In this document: positions 1-9,220 of the stretch, piece after piece
Numbering within the stretch: the stretch's first letter is position 1
How the letters are laid out: every line of letters starts with the position of its first letter
From: Calderihabitans maritimus
GTDB taxonomy: Bacteria > Bacillota > KKC1 > Calderihabitantales > Calderihabitantaceae
DNA length: 54,400 bases
Direction of reading: 5' to 3'
Assembly (NCBI RefSeq): GCF_002207765.1
Contig: NZ_BDGJ01000125.1
Span: forward strand, 1-54,400
Translations under genes and position numbers: made by a program
The notes under the pieces: generated by a model
What the model was told of the DNA's origin: nothing
Databases searched by the model: none
Seen by the model: only the letters and a program-made list of their open reading frames with translations

Positions 1-314
1 CGGCCGGAGATAAAGATACCTTGACCGGCATCTTTCGTCAGGCCCAGGAAATTCGTTCCAGTATTCCGCGCAAACTCAAGGGTATTCTGCCGGCGGTCTA
101 CGAGCTGGTAGTGACGGTACCGGACCGGCCCGGCATGATTGCTGAAATTGGCCGGCTCCTAGGTGACGAAGGAATTAATATCATCGATATAGAAATACTG
201 CGGGTGCGGGAAGGAGAAGGGGGGACCATCCGCCTGGGATTTCAGACCGAAGAAGCAGTGGAAGAGGCACTGCGCATTCTGCGGGATAACGGTATTATCG
301 TTAAACGACGTTGA
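1..314 (+). CDS. tyrA: Prephenate dehydrogenase, C-terminal part (gene cut by window edge)
   Basis: The reading frame is open from base 3 at the window edge to the TGA at 312-314, so only about 103 C-terminal residues are visible. They contain an ACT domain (roughly YELVVTVPDRPGMIAEIGRL onward) of the kind that ends many Gram-positive prephenate dehydrogenases and senses an aromatic amino acid. The basic helix before it (RQAQEIRSSIPRK) is typical of the junction between the dehydrogenase and ACT domains in TyrA. aroA begins 26 bases downstream, which supports a shikimate/tyrosine operon. The catalytic domain is outside the window, so the name rests on the ACT domain plus context. The internal TTG at 21 is not a credible start. 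Confidence 0.8.
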   Translation, partial: AGDKDTLTGIFRQAQEIRSSIPRKLKGILPAVYELVVTVPDRPGMIAEIGRLLGDEGINIIDIEILRVREGEGGTIRLGFQTEEAVEEALRILRDNGIIVKRR

Positions 315-339
315 CTTGGAGGGTTGAGGAGGGCGCAAA

Positions 340-1632
340 GTGGAACTGCAAGTCAAACCATCCGGTAGTCTGAAGGGAGAAATTAGAGTGCCCGGTGATA
401 AATCTATCTCTCACCGGGCTGTAATGTTAGGGGCCTTGGCAAGTGGTACTACCGAAATTGAAGGCTTTTTGAGGGCTGACGACTGCTTCCGAACGGTGAA
501 CTGTATGCGGGCCCTGGGGGTTCAAATAGAAGAAGGGGATCGGAAAAACCTGATAGTGCGGGGTGCTGGTCTGGAAGGGCTGGTGGAACCTGTTCAGGTG
601 CTGGAGGCTGGAAATTCCGGTACTACCATGCGTCTACTGCTGGGGATACTGGCCGGGCAGCCGGTATACAGCGTGATCACCGGAGACGAATCCTTGAGGC
701 GGCGGCCTATGGATAGAGTCTCCATTCCTCTGCGAGAAATGGGGGCCAGGATTTTTGGCCGCCGGCAGGCCAGTTTGGCCCCCCTCACGGTGGTAGGCGG
801 AAGCCTTCGACCGATAACCTACCATTCTCCGGTGGCCAGTGCCCAAGTTAAGTCGGCGATTCTTTTGGCCGGGCTTTTCAGTGAAGGAATCACTACCGTA
901 GTAGAACCGGCTAAATCTAGAGATCACACGGAAAGAATGCTGAGGGCTTTCGGGGCGAGACTGGAGGAAGCAGGATTGAGGGTTTCCGTGCAGGGAAGGC
1001 CCCGGCTGTTTGGTCAGAAAGTGGTAGTTCCAGGAGATATCAGTTCGGCAGCCTTTTTCCTGGTGGCAGGCAGTATAGTTCCCGGCAGTGAGATTTTGCT
1101 CCGTCACGTTGGCCTCAATCCCACTCGCACCGGTATCCTGGATGCCCTTTCCGCCATGGGAGCCAAAATACAGGTGCTGGAAACAGGAGAGACCGCCGGC
1201 GAACTCTACGGAGACTTGCTGGTAAGTTATAGTTATCTTAAAGGCACAACCATCCAGGGGGACTTGATTCCCCGCCTTATTGATGAAATACCGGTGTTGG
1301 CCGTTGCCGCGGCGGTGGCCCAAGGCCGCACGGTTATCAAAGACGCGGCGGAACTGAAGGTTAAAGAATCCAACCGCATAAGAGCTATGGTTACCGAGTT
1401 GGGGAAAATGGGCGTTCAAATAGAAGAACTGCCTGACGGCATGGTGATCGAGGGAGGAAGACCGCTTCAGGGAACGATTTTGGACAGCTACGGTGATCAC
1501 CGTATCGCCATGTCTCTGGCCGTAGCCGGACTGGTTGCCCGGGGAGAGACCATTATTAAAGGAGCGGAAAGTATTAAGATTTCCTTCCCCGACTTCCCCA
1601 GAGTTCTTAAACAGTTACAGAGTGCAAGGTGA
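340..1632 (+). CDS. aroA: 3-phosphoshikimate 1-carboxyvinyltransferase (EPSP synthase)
   Basis: A 430-residue cytosolic enzyme that joins shikimate-3-phosphate and phosphoenolpyruvate to give EPSP, the sixth step of the shikimate pathway. It has the usual family length and signatures: GDKSISHRA near the N-terminus (substrate-binding Lys and Ser), [12 protein letters not shown] around residues 89-100, RPMDR around 122, [12 protein letters not shown] around 166, and a C-terminal [16 protein letters not shown]. The start is GTG at 340, preceded by a GGAGG-rich stretch. The NSGTTMR form, with Gly in the glyphosate-contact loop, does not by itself show whether the enzyme is glyphosate sensitive. 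It follows tyrA closely and is followed by cmk, a common clostridial order. Confidence 0.96.
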   Translation: MELQVKPSGSLKGEIRVPGDKSISHRAVMLGALASGTTEIEGFLRADDCFRTVNCMRALGVQIEEGDRKNLIVRGAGLEGLVEPVQVLEAGNSGTTMRLLLGILAGQPVYSVITGDESLRRRPMDRVSIPLREMGARIFGRRQASLAPLTVVGGSLRPITYHSPVASAQVKSAILLAGLFSEGITTVVEPAKSRDHTERMLRAFGARLEEAGLRVSVQGRPRLFGQKVVVPGDISSAAFFLVAGSIVPGSEILLRHVGLNPTRTGILDALSAMGAKIQVLETGETAGELYGDLLVSYSYLKGTTIQGDLIPRLIDEIPVLAVAAAVAQGRTVIKDAAELKVKESNRIRAMVTELGKMGVQIEELPDGMVIEGGRPLQGTILDSYGDHRIAMSLAVAGLVARGETIIKGAESIKISFPDFPRVLKQLQSAR

Positions 1633-1674
1633 CGGGGAATCTCTTTTGTGGTAAAATATCCCCGGAGGGATAGA

Positions 1675-2349
1675 ATGAAAAGCCGAGCAATTGTAGCCAT
1701 AGACGGTCCTGCCGGGGCGGGCAAAAGTACGGTGGCCCGGATGCTGGCCAAAAGGCTTGGATACCTTTACATAGATACGGGAGCCATGTACCGGGCATTG
1801 ACTTTAAAGGCCCTGGAACGTAAGATCGACCTGGAAGATGAGGGAGCGGTAACCGGGCTGGCTGAAGAGACGGAAATTCTTCTTGTACCGCAGGACGGCA
1901 CGGAGATCCGGGTTTACTGCGATGGCAGGGATGTGACAAGTGCCATCCGCGAACCGGAAGTTTCCCGCCAGGTATCCCGGGTGGCAAAGGTGCCCGGGGT
2001 GCGGGCGCGAATGGTAGAGCTCCAGCGGCGCATGGCAGAAAGAGGCGGAATAGTTATGGATGGACGAGATATCGGTAGTTATGTTCTTCCGGGGGCTGAT
2101 TACAAATTTTTTTTGACTGCTTCCCTGGAAGAAAGGACGCGACGCCGCTGGCAGGAACTGCGGGACAGAGGAATTCATACGGATTTCGAACAATTGAAAA
2201 AGGAAATGGCTGCACGGGATGCCATGGACAGCCGGCGGCCGGTAGCACCTTTAATTAAGGCGCCCGGAGCGCTGGAAATAGATACTAGCAACCTCGAGCC
2301 GGAGGAAGTGGTGGAAATTATCCTCAAGCATATGGAGGAAGGCCGGTAA
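1675..2349 (+). CDS. cmk: Cytidylate kinase
   Basis: A 224-residue nucleoside monophosphate kinase that phosphorylates CMP and dCMP with ATP. It opens with AIDGPAGAGKSTVARMLA, a P-loop, followed by YIDTGAMYRA, the CMP-binding region. The motif GRDIGSYVLPGADYKFFLTAS near residue 130 and the Arg-rich LID segment (EERTRRRWQEL) are family hallmarks. An upstream in-frame GTG at 1648 exists, but the ATG at 1675 has a CCGGAGGG ribosome-binding site just before it and places the P-loop at the normal N-terminal position. The stop codon overlaps the plsC start by one base (TAATG), indicating translational coupling. Confidence 0.95.
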   Translation: MKSRAIVAIDGPAGAGKSTVARMLAKRLGYLYIDTGAMYRALTLKALERKIDLEDEGAVTGLAEETEILLVPQDGTEIRVYCDGRDVTSAIREPEVSRQVSRVAKVPGVRARMVELQRRMAERGGIVMDGRDIGSYVLPGADYKFFLTASLEERTRRRWQELRDRGIHTDFEQLKKEMAARDAMDSRRPVAPLIKAPGALEIDTSNLEPEEVVEIILKHMEEGR

Positions 2350-2942
2350 TGTTTTATACGGTAGCCAAGCAAATAGTGCTTTTATTTTTCCGTATTTGTT
2401 GCCGGTGGCAGGTGGTAGGAAAGGAAAACTTGCCTCCACAAGGGCCGGTTGTGGTGGTAGCCAATCATGTTAGTTACTGGGATCCTCCCGTGTTGGGAGT
2501 AGCCTTGCCCCGCCAAATCCATTTCATGGCCAAGGAAGAGCTTTTTCGGATACCGCTGCTGGGACCCTTAATAAGGATACTGGGAGCTTTCCCGGTAAAA
2601 CGGGGTAAATCGGACCGGGCCGCCTTGAAGGCAGGGCTGCAACTGCTTCAAGAAGGCAAGGTACTGGGTCTTTTTCCCGAAGGAACCCGCAGCAAGACGG
2701 GACAACTGTTGCCCTTTCAGCCGGGAGCGGCCCTGCTGGCTTTAAAAGCAGGGGTTCCTATCGTTCCGGTAGCCTTACAGGGAAGCAGGCAGATTTTGCG
2801 CAGGTTTCGTCCTACGGTCCGGGTGGTCATCGGCAAACCTCTTGTTTTCCAGGATTTGTACGGGCAGAAGGTGTCTTCCGCTCAACTGGCGGAGATAATG
2901 GAACAGGTGAGAGAAGAGGTGTTCAAAGGACTGAATAGTTAA
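2349..2942 (+). CDS. plsC: 1-acyl-sn-glycerol-3-phosphate acyltransferase
   Basis: A 197-residue membrane-associated acyltransferase that makes phosphatidic acid from lysophosphatidic acid. The catalytic HX4D motif is seen as NHVSYWDP near residue 38, and the glycerophosphate-binding FPEGTRS motif appears near residue 112. A short hydrophobic N-terminus (VLLFFRICC) probably anchors it to the membrane. It overlaps cmk by one base. PlsY, which makes the lysophosphatidic acid substrate, is encoded at 15390 in this window. The 119 bases after it hold no clear gene. An AGCTTT/AAAGCT inverted repeat lies at the stop codon without a T-run, so it is only a weak terminator candidate. Confidence 0.92.
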   Translation: MFYTVAKQIVLLFFRICCRWQVVGKENLPPQGPVVVVANHVSYWDPPVLGVALPRQIHFMAKEELFRIPLLGPLIRILGAFPVKRGKSDRAALKAGLQLLQEGKVLGLFPEGTRSKTGQLLPFQPGAALLALKAGVPIVPVALQGSRQILRRFRPTVRVVIGKPLVFQDLYGQKVSSAQLAEIMEQVREEVFKGLNS

Positions 2943-3061
2943 GCTTTATGTTTTCAAAGCTGATGTAAAGGGAGTGCTGGCCTTTAAAACGAGACGCCTA
3001 TTTTGAGTAGTAAAACTCTTTTCCAGGATATATTAAACCAGGGGAAAGAAGCGGGATACTT

Positions 3062-3718
3062 ATGGTCGGCAGAATGAAACTAACTGAGATAAATATCCTC
3101 GCAACCTTGCAACAGGAAGAATTTAAGGAAATCATGCAGCGTTTTACCAAAAAAACCTTTGCTCCGGAGACAGTTATGTTTTTTCCTGACCAGCCGGAAA
3201 ATTTGGTTTACATAGTAGTTAGGGGCAAGGTTAGAATCTATTTAACTTATGAAGACGGGCGGGAATTTACTCTCTCCATTTTGGAACCGGGAGATATTTA
3301 TAGTACCCACACCAGGAGTTTTGCTCGAGCTTTGGAAGAAGTTGAAATTTTAGCCATTGAAACCGGGGAGTTCGCCAAAATCATTCGCTACAAACCGGAT
3401 TTAACGGCAGTGATGGTTAAGGTACTGGGCGATTGCTTGCGTAACTCTATTGACATTATTGAAGGTTTAGTATTTAAAGAAGTAACCCACCGTTTGGTAG
3501 AATTTTTTATCAGTTTGGCTGTGGAAAGGGGAGAAAAAACAGAAGAGGGAATTCTAGTGGATTTAGGGTTGACTACCGAACAAATTGCGCTCATGGTGGG
3601 GAGTACGCGCCAGACCGTATCCCGGATCCTCAATGACTTGGCGGATAAAGGTATTCTGGAAAGGAAGAAACGTAAGAAATGGTTGATTAAAAATCTGGAT
3701 CTCCTAAAACGAATTTAA
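3062..3718 (+). CDS. cooA: CooA-like heme-dependent CO-sensing transcription factor (CRP/FNR family)
   Basis: A 218-residue CRP/FNR-family regulator. Residues about 20-125 form a cyclic-nucleotide-binding-type beta-roll, followed by a long dimerisation helix and a C-terminal winged helix-turn-helix (TTEQIALMVGSTRQTVSRIL, about 168-187). From memory it aligns well with Carboxydothermus CooA, including the start (MVGRMKLTE against MATQMRLTD) and the heme-pocket segment GDIYSTHTRSF against GDIFCTHTRAF. The heme ligand His is kept (His83), but the Cys two residues before it is Ser81. The downstream neighbour is cooS, preceded by a CooA-type operator, which supports a role in CO-induced expression. 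The alternative is a non-heme CRP/FNR regulator; the His and overall similarity argue against that. Confidence 0.82.
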   Translation: MVGRMKLTEINILATLQQEEFKEIMQRFTKKTFAPETVMFFPDQPENLVYIVVRGKVRIYLTYEDGREFTLSILEPGDIYSTHTRSFARALEEVEILAIETGEFAKIIRYKPDLTAVMVKVLGDCLRNSIDIIEGLVFKEVTHRLVEFFISLAVERGEKTEEGILVDLGLTTEQIALMVGSTRQTVSRILNDLADKGILERKKRKKWLIKNLDLLKRI

Positions 3719-3725
3719 ACACATG

Positions 3726-3757
3726 GCGCTGACTGGAAAAGTCAGGGCTTTTTTTAT
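3726..3757 (+). terminator. Intrinsic terminator after cooA-like gene
   Basis: A 6-bp stem CTGACT/AGTCAG (3729-3734 with 3740-3745) with a GGAAA loop is followed by a T-rich run from 3750. It separates cooA from the cooS promoter region, so cooS probably has its own promoter. Confidence 0.8.
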
Positions 3758-3792
3758 TTTGGCCAACTTTTGCCACCTAAGATGTCGAAAAA

Positions 3793-3808
3793 TGTCGCCT
3801 AGGTGACA
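3793..3808 (+). promoter_or_regulatory. CooA-type operator upstream of cooS
   Basis: TGTCGCCTAGGTGACA is a near-perfect 16-bp inverted repeat of the form TGTCR-N6-YGACA, matching the established CooA/CRP-type half-sites. If the TAAATT at 3831-3836 is the -10 element, the operator centre falls about 42 bases before transcription start, as in class II activation by CooA. No good -35 is present, which fits an activator-dependent promoter. A second TGTCG half-site lies just upstream at 3783-3787. Confidence 0.75.
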
Positions 3809-3912
3809 GAATTTAAGAATAATTTTTCGTTAAATTAACTTAAAACCAACAAATTTTAAATTTATGAAAATTGAGGGCGGTAAATTGCTATAACATGGAA
3901 GGTGGGTAGAAG

Positions 3913-5838
3913 GTGAGGAAGCCGGAGGAAAGAACCATAGACTATGGGGTACAGGAAATGCTGGTTAAGGCTCGGGAAGAAGGCATTGAAACTGCCTTTG
4001 ACCGAGCCGATGCCGCCAACAACCGGTGCAAGTTTGGAATGGAAGGGGTTTGTTGTAAAGGCTGTTTAGAGGGACCCTGCCGGATTAGCCTTAACGGCAA
4101 GGGGCCAGCCCTAGGAGTATGCGGCGCTGACGCCGACAGCATTGTGGCCCGGAATCTGTTGGCCACGGTGGTGGAAGGCGCGGCTTCTCACGCTGAACAC
4201 GGCAGAGAGGTAGTTCTGACCTTGCTGAAGGCTGTCCGCGGTCAAGCTCCGTACAAAATTGCCGATGAGGAAAAACTTTACAGCTTGGCTTCCGGCCTGG
4301 GCATTGATACGGATGGATTGACTGTTAATCAGGTGGCCGAACAAGTTGCGTTAAAGGCCTTAGAGGACTTCCAAAAGCAGGAGGGGGTTCTCAACTGGCT
4401 AAAATTAAAGGCGCAGGATAAAACGGTAGCTAAATGGGAAAAACTGGGTATATTGCCTGTTAACGCCCACTTGGAAATTGCCAAAGCAGTTAAGCGTCAG
4501 GCTATGGGTTGTGACGCTGATCCAGTTAACCTCCTGAAGGGTATTCTTACCGTTGCACTAGTGGACGGCTATTCAGGCCTGCACATGTCTACCGACTTGC
4601 AGGACGTATTATTTGGGTCACCCCAACTGGTGAGGTCTGAATATAAATTAGGTGTAATTAAAAGGGAATATGTTAATATAATGGTCCATGGCCATGTTCC
4701 CGTGCTTAGCGAAAAGGTGGTGGAATGGGCTCAAAAACTTCACGGAGAGGCCCTGCAATTAGGTGCTAAAGGAATTAACGTAGTAGGTGTCTGTTGCTCC
4801 GGGAATGAAGTCTTAATGCGGCGGGGCATACCGGTAGCTACCAATTTTGCCAGCCAGGAACTGCCCATCGTCACAGGGGCTGTAGACGCGGCAGTGGTGG
4901 ATGCCCAGTGTATAATGCCTGGATTAACCAAGGTTGCTGGCTGCTACCATACGGCGGTAATCACCACCATGCCTTATGTTAAAATTCCCGGTGCCATTCA
5001 TATAGAATTTAATCCTCGCGCTGCTGATGATGCCGCGGAGAAAATCGTGAGGCTGGCTCTGGACAGGTATCAGCAGAGGGACGAGGCAAGAATACGTATA
5101 CCGGAGGACAAAATAGAGGTCTACGCTGGGTTTTCGACCAAACAAATTACCGGCCTTCTGCAAAAGCTTAATAAAGAGCGGCCTCTGCAGCCTCTGGTGG
5201 AGGCTATGGAAAAGGGAGATATTTACGGTATCGTGGCTTTGGTAGGTTGCACTAATCCCAGAACAAAACAGGATTGGGCCAACACAGAAGTTGCTAAATA
5301 TTTAATGCGTAACAACGTACTGATAGTAGGTACCGGGTGCGCTGCCCATTCACTGGCTAAGTTCGGTCTCATGTCTCCTCAAGGCGTGGAATATTGCGGG
5401 TCAGGATTACGGAGGGTGATGGAAACTCTGGGCGGATTGGTGGATCTGCCGGCACTGCCTCCGGCATGGCACATGGGAAGCTGTGTGGACAACTCCCGTA
5501 TTGATGAGTTATTAATAGCCGTAGCCGATTATTTAGGTGTAGAAGTTTCTCGGTTGCCCGTAGCCGCGTCCTCACCGGAAACCCACCATCCGAAGGCTAT
5601 TGCCATCGGGTCGTATTTCCTGACCCAAGGGGTGGACGTGCATGTAGGAGTAAAACCGCCTGTTGGGGGCTCGGAATTGGTGAGCAAAGCTCTGACGGCA
5701 GGTGCCGGAGAATACGGGCTAACTATGGAGGAACTGTTCGGAGGAAAGCTGATAGTAGAAGAAGACCCGGTACTTGCGGCTCAAAAATTACTGGAGAGGA
5801 TTAACAGGAAACGGAAAGCTTTAGGGCTTTCAGCATAG
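3913..5838 (+). CDS. cooS: Anaerobic Ni-Fe carbon monoxide dehydrogenase, catalytic subunit
   Basis: A 641-residue enzyme that oxidises CO with water to CO2, two electrons and protons, passing electrons to a ferredoxin. Every cluster ligand can be placed: D-cluster Cys39 and Cys47; B-cluster Cys48, Cys51, Cys56 and Cys70; C-cluster His261 (in HGHVP), Cys295, Cys333, Cys446, Cys476 and Cys524. Lys561 (HHPKAIAIG) is the expected catalytic lysine. Up to Cys476 the numbering equals that of the structurally known CooS-II of Carboxydothermus. The start is GTG at 3913 after a GGTGGG-type ribosome-binding site. No cooF, cooC, hydrogenase or acetyl-CoA synthase gene is adjacent, so this is a stand-alone CODH whose electron acceptor is not shown by context. 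A CooA operator precedes it. Confidence 0.97.
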   Translation: MRKPEERTIDYGVQEMLVKAREEGIETAFDRADAANNRCKFGMEGVCCKGCLEGPCRISLNGKGPALGVCGADADSIVARNLLATVVEGAASHAEHGREVVLTLLKAVRGQAPYKIADEEKLYSLASGLGIDTDGLTVNQVAEQVALKALEDFQKQEGVLNWLKLKAQDKTVAKWEKLGILPVNAHLEIAKAVKRQAMGCDADPVNLLKGILTVALVDGYSGLHMSTDLQDVLFGSPQLVRSEYKLGVIKREYVNIMVHGHVPVLSEKVVEWAQKLHGEALQLGAKGINVVGVCCSGNEVLMRRGIPVATNFASQELPIVTGAVDAAVVDAQCIMPGLTKVAGCYHTAVITTMPYVKIPGAIHIEFNPRAADDAAEKIVRLALDRYQQRDEARIRIPEDKIEVYAGFSTKQITGLLQKLNKERPLQPLVEAMEKGDIYGIVALVGCTNPRTKQDWANTEVAKYLMRNNVLIVGTGCAAHSLAKFGLMSPQGVEYCGSGLRRVMETLGGLVDLPALPPAWHMGSCVDNSRIDELLIAVADYLGVEVSRLPVAASSPETHHPKAIAIGSYFLTQGVDVHVGVKPPVGGSELVSKALTAGAGEYGLTMEELFGGKLIVEEDPVLAAQKLLERINRKRKALGLSA

Positions 5839-5852
5839 TTTGATTGGATTAT

Positions 5853-5889
5853 GGTCCGCCAGCTGAGGTATCTGCGGGCCTTTTTTTTG
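5853..5889 (+). terminator. Intrinsic terminator after cooS
   Basis: GGTCCGC pairs with GCGGGCC (one G-U pair) around a loop of about 14 bases and is followed by a run of T residues at 5881-5888. The next 190 bases, up to ispH, are AT-rich and show no gene or convincing promoter. Confidence 0.8.
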
Positions 5890-6081
5890 TTTTAGCAGGG
5901 ATTTTTAAATTTCGCTAGAATAAAAAAGAATTAAATCTATATTCAAAAGAGACGACTGCCGGAGTTAATATACAACATGTGTGCAGGAATTTCTAAAGTT
6001 TTCACGAAAATAAATAATGTTTGACGAAAAGCGCCAGACTATAGAAAAAAATGAAGGGTTGGAGATAGGGTGATTTAAACG

Positions 6082-8298
6082 TTGGAAATTATTCTGGCGC
6101 CGAACGCCGGTTTTTGTTTCGGTGTTAAAAGGGCCATCAAGCTGGCCGAACAGGCCGGGAATGAAAATCTACCCTACTATACCCTGGGTCCTATCATCCA
6201 CAACCCCCAGGTAGTAAATAGATTGGAGAAAAACGGTATTAAAGCCGTAACCAGTCTAGAGGAGATCACAACCGGCGGGGTTATCATCCGTTCCCATGGA
6301 GTGAGCCCGGAGGTCCTGGAAGAGGCGAAGAGTCGTAAACTCCGGGTAGTGGACGCTACCTGTCCTTTCGTTCGCCGGGCTCAAGAGTTGGCGGGTGAAC
6401 TGACCGACCGGGGCTATCAGGTGGTGGTGGTGGGTGACCGGTCGCACCCGGAAGTAATAGGTATAGTAGGTTGGACGGGTAGCAGGGCGATAGTAGTAGA
6501 GAATGCGCGGGAAGCAGAAAAGTTGGGGTATTATCCCCAGATCGGAGTAATTGCCCAGACTACCCAATCGGAACAAAATTTCCGGCAGGTAGTCGAGGTA
6601 CTGAAGAAAAAGAGTAAAAACCTGGTAGTACACAACACCATCTGCCACGCCACCCGCCAGCGGCAGCAGGCTGCGGCTGAGCTGGCCCGGAAGGTGGACT
6701 TGATGATTGTGGTAGGGGGAAAAGAAAGTGCCAATACCCGTAAGCTGGCACGGATCTGCAGCGAAACCGGAACTCCCACCTATCACATAGAACGGGCTGA
6801 TGAGTTGTGTGCTTCTTGGTTACAAAATAAAGAGAGGGTTGGAGTCACGGCTGGGGCTTCAACACCAGACTGGATTATTGAGGAGGTAGTAACGAGGATG
6901 ACGGAAATTAAGCAGGAAGAGCAAAAAAATGCGGAAGAAATTCAGCCGGTCGCGGAAAACGCGGAGGAGAATGCAGTCCCAGCGGCAGAAACAGGGGATA
7001 TGCAGGATAGAGGAAGTGAGCTGGAGGCGGCAGAAAAGGTAGAAGCCGTTGAAGAACCGGCTGAACCGGCGGAGGAAGCCCCGCAGGATCAGGAAGAGAG
7101 GCAAGCAACCGAAACGATTCCGGCTGCTGAATATAGAGATAGTGCGGTGGTGGAAGAACATCTAGCTGAAAATATGCGCGAATTGCGCCGGGGTGAATTG
7201 ATCAAGGGTACGGTAGTACAGGTTACTGATGATGAGGTACTGGTTGACGTAGGAGGCAAATCGGAAGGAATTATTCCCTTAAAAGAGCTTACCTACCGTC
7301 CGGTAACCAGTGCTACCGAGGTGGTTGAGGTAGGAGAGGAAGTAGAGGTTTTTGTAATCAAGCCGGAAAACGAGGAAGGCCATCCTATACTTTCCAAGCG
7401 GAGGGCAGACCGTATAAGGGCTTGGGAACGATTGGAAGAAGCTTTTAAGCAGCAAGAGGATGTTGAAGGGGAAGTAATCGAGGAAGTCAAAGGCGGCCTG
7501 CTGGTAGATGTAGGCGTTCGAGGTTTCCTACCGGCCTCTTTGGTAGATATAGGTTATGTGGAAAATCTGAGTGCCTTTGTCGGCCAAAAACTGAAGCTTC
7601 GAGTAATCGAACTTGATCGTGATAAAAGAAAACTAGTGCTTTCTCGTAAAGCAATTCTGGTAGAAGAATTGGAAAAGAAACGCCAGGAGACCTGGGACAG
7701 CCTGAAGGAAGGGCAGGTACGGAAGGGTATAGTTAGACGCCTGACGGATTTCGGCGCCTTTGTGGACCTGGGTGGAGTGGACGGTTTGCTCCATGTTTCC
7801 GAGTTATCGTGGGGCCGGGTGGAACATCCTAAAGATGTATTGCAAGAAGGGCAGGAAATCGAAGTCAAAGTTCTCGGTGTAGACCGGGAAGCAGGCAAAA
7901 TCTCCCTGGGCCTGAAGCAATTACAGCCCAACCCGTGGGATACCGCTGCTGAACGCTATCCGGTAGGTTCGGTAGTGAAAGGCAAAGTAGTACGAATCGC
8001 TCCCTTCGGAGCCTTTGTGGAAGTGGAACCGGGAATAGACGGGCTGGTTCATATTTCTCAGCTTGCCGACCGGCACGTGGCCAAAACCGAAGATGTAGTA
8101 TCGGTGGGCGACGAGATTCCAGTTAAGGTGCTTGGCGTGGATGAAAAAGCCCAGCGGATGAGCCTAAGCTTGAGAGAAGCTCAGGGGAGTGCAGCAGAAA
8201 AGCAAAACACTAAGGCTAAGCGTGAACCGGAAGAAACGGGAGTAACCATAGGTGAGCTGGTGGGGGATATTTTAAAGGAAGCGAAAGACGAGCAGTAA
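6082..8298 (+). CDS. ispH: 4-hydroxy-3-methylbut-2-enyl diphosphate reductase fused to ribosomal protein S1-type domains
   Basis: A 738-residue two-part protein. Residues 1 to about 275 are IspH, the [4Fe-4S] enzyme that reduces HMBPP to IPP and DMAPP in the last step of the MEP isoprenoid pathway. The three cluster cysteines are in [11 protein letters not shown] (Cys12), VDATCPFV and [12 protein letters not shown] Glu/Ala-rich acidic linker (about 276-360) follows, then four S1 RNA-binding OB-fold domains beginning near residues 368, 460, 543 and 628; the last two have the classic DFGAFVDL and PFGAFVEV cores. This fusion is known in Clostridia. The S1 half resembles ribosomal protein S1 and probably acts in translation or RNA binding, but its role in the fusion is not established. 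The start is TTG at 6082. Confidence 0.95.
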   Translation: MEIILAPNAGFCFGVKRAIKLAEQAGNENLPYYTLGPIIHNPQVVNRLEKNGIKAVTSLEEITTGGVIIRSHGVSPEVLEEAKSRKLRVVDATCPFVRRAQELAGELTDRGYQVVVVGDRSHPEVIGIVGWTGSRAIVVENAREAEKLGYYPQIGVIAQTTQSEQNFRQVVEVLKKKSKNLVVHNTICHATRQRQQAAAELARKVDLMIVVGGKESANTRKLARICSETGTPTYHIERADELCASWLQNKERVGVTAGASTPDWIIEEVVTRMTEIKQEEQKNAEEIQPVAENAEENAVPAAETGDMQDRGSELEAAEKVEAVEEPAEPAEEAPQDQEERQATETIPAAEYRDSAVVEEHLAENMRELRRGELIKGTVVQVTDDEVLVDVGGKSEGIIPLKELTYRPVTSATEVVEVGEEVEVFVIKPENEEGHPILSKRRADRIRAWERLEEAFKQQEDVEGEVIEEVKGGLLVDVGVRGFLPASLVDIGYVENLSAFVGQKLKLRVIELDRDKRKLVLSRKAILVEELEKKRQETWDSLKEGQVRKGIVRRLTDFGAFVDLGGVDGLLHVSELSWGRVEHPKDVLQEGQEIEVKVLGVDREAGKISLGLKQLQPNPWDTAAERYPVGSVVKGKVVRIAPFGAFVEVEPGIDGLVHISQLADRHVAKTEDVVSVGDEIPVKVLGVDEKAQRMSLSLREAQGSAAEKQNTKAKREPEETGVTIGELVGDILKEAKDEQ

Positions 8299-8364
8299 TT
8301 TTTCTTTGCGGGAAAAGCGAAAAAGGGAACAATTGTTACGAAAACGCGTATTCGTTAGACTCAC

Positions 8365-8391
8365 GACCTGGCTTTGGCCGGGTCTTTTTTT
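8365..8391 (+). terminator. Intrinsic terminator after ispH-S1
   Basis: GACCTGGC (8365-8372) and GCCGGGTC (8377-8384) form an 8-bp stem with one G-U pair and a TTTG loop, followed by eight T residues. Confidence 0.85.
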
Positions 8392-8452
8392 GTATATTTG
8401 TAAAAAATCGGGGCAAGCTAGCATTGTAATCAACGTTGAAAGGAGAGGTAGT

Positions 8453-9220
8453 ATGGCCGGTTTTCCCGTAGGTATGATTGCCTTGTTAATAGTATCGGTA
8501 CTGATATATTTTGGCCTGGCGCAGAGGGTGCTGGACCGTCTGCAGTTGTCTGACAAGGCTGCCCTGGCCATTGTGGCGGCTATGATCGTAGGAAGTTTCA
8601 TCAATATTCCTCTGCCGGTACCCCGGGTTAATGCTTCCCTTAACGTAGGCGGCGGCCTGGTTCCGCTGCTGGTTGCGGTATACCTGCTGTGGAAGGCAGG
8701 GACAGCCAAAGAATGGATCCGGGCTCTGGTAGCTACCGTTCTGGCAGGAGGTGTCGTCTTCTATATAAACCGCTATCTCATGCCTCGGGATCCCTGGCAG
8801 GCGGGATACGATGTTATTGATCCCCTGTATATTTATCCTATTGTGGCGGGAGCTATAGCCTACCTGGCCGGTAGGTCACGACGTTCTGCTTTTATTGCCG
8901 CTACTTTAGGTGTACTAAGTCTTGATGTTGTTGACTTCATCTATTATCTAACCACTGCCATTCCCGGCCGGGTGAGTATAGGTGGAGCAGGTATTTTCGA
9001 CGGTGTGGTCCTTGCCGGTCTGTTCGCTGTTTTGCTGGCTGAAATAGTGGGGGAAACGAGAGAACGGCTTCAAGGAGGCCCCGAGTCCGAAGGACGTCCC
9101 GAGGATCTGGTTGAAGGGTTAAAGGACATTAATTCCGCTAAAGTAGCAGGGGGGCCGGAGCCGGCGCGCAAACCGGAAACTGAACGAGGGGGTGAAAGAA
9201 ATGAGCAAAAAATTGAGTAG
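8453..9220 (+). CDS. DUF1614 family integral membrane protein
   Basis: A 255-residue membrane protein of the DUF1614 family, recognised by its sequence pattern (FINIPLPVPRVNASLNVGGG and DPLYIYPIVAGAIAYLAGR). About seven hydrophobic segments fill residues 1-205, and the C-terminal 45 residues are polar, charged and probably cytoplasmic. The ATG at 8453 follows AGGAGAGG and is preferred over an upstream in-frame ATG at 8306, which would add 49 basic residues encoded across the preceding terminator. Its 3' end overlaps the SpoIIP-like gene by 20 bases, so the two are probably co-translated. No biochemical function is established for the family; the sporulation neighbour suggests a membrane role in sporulation, which is inference. 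Confidence 0.85.
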   Translation: MAGFPVGMIALLIVSVLIYFGLAQRVLDRLQLSDKAALAIVAAMIVGSFINIPLPVPRVNASLNVGGGLVPLLVAVYLLWKAGTAKEWIRALVATVLAGGVVFYINRYLMPRDPWQAGYDVIDPLYIYPIVAGAIAYLAGRSRRSAFIAATLGVLSLDVVDFIYYLTTAIPGRVSIGGAGIFDGVVLAGLFAVLLAEIVGETRERLQGGPESEGRPEDLVEGLKDINSAKVAGGPEPARKPETERGGERNEQKIE

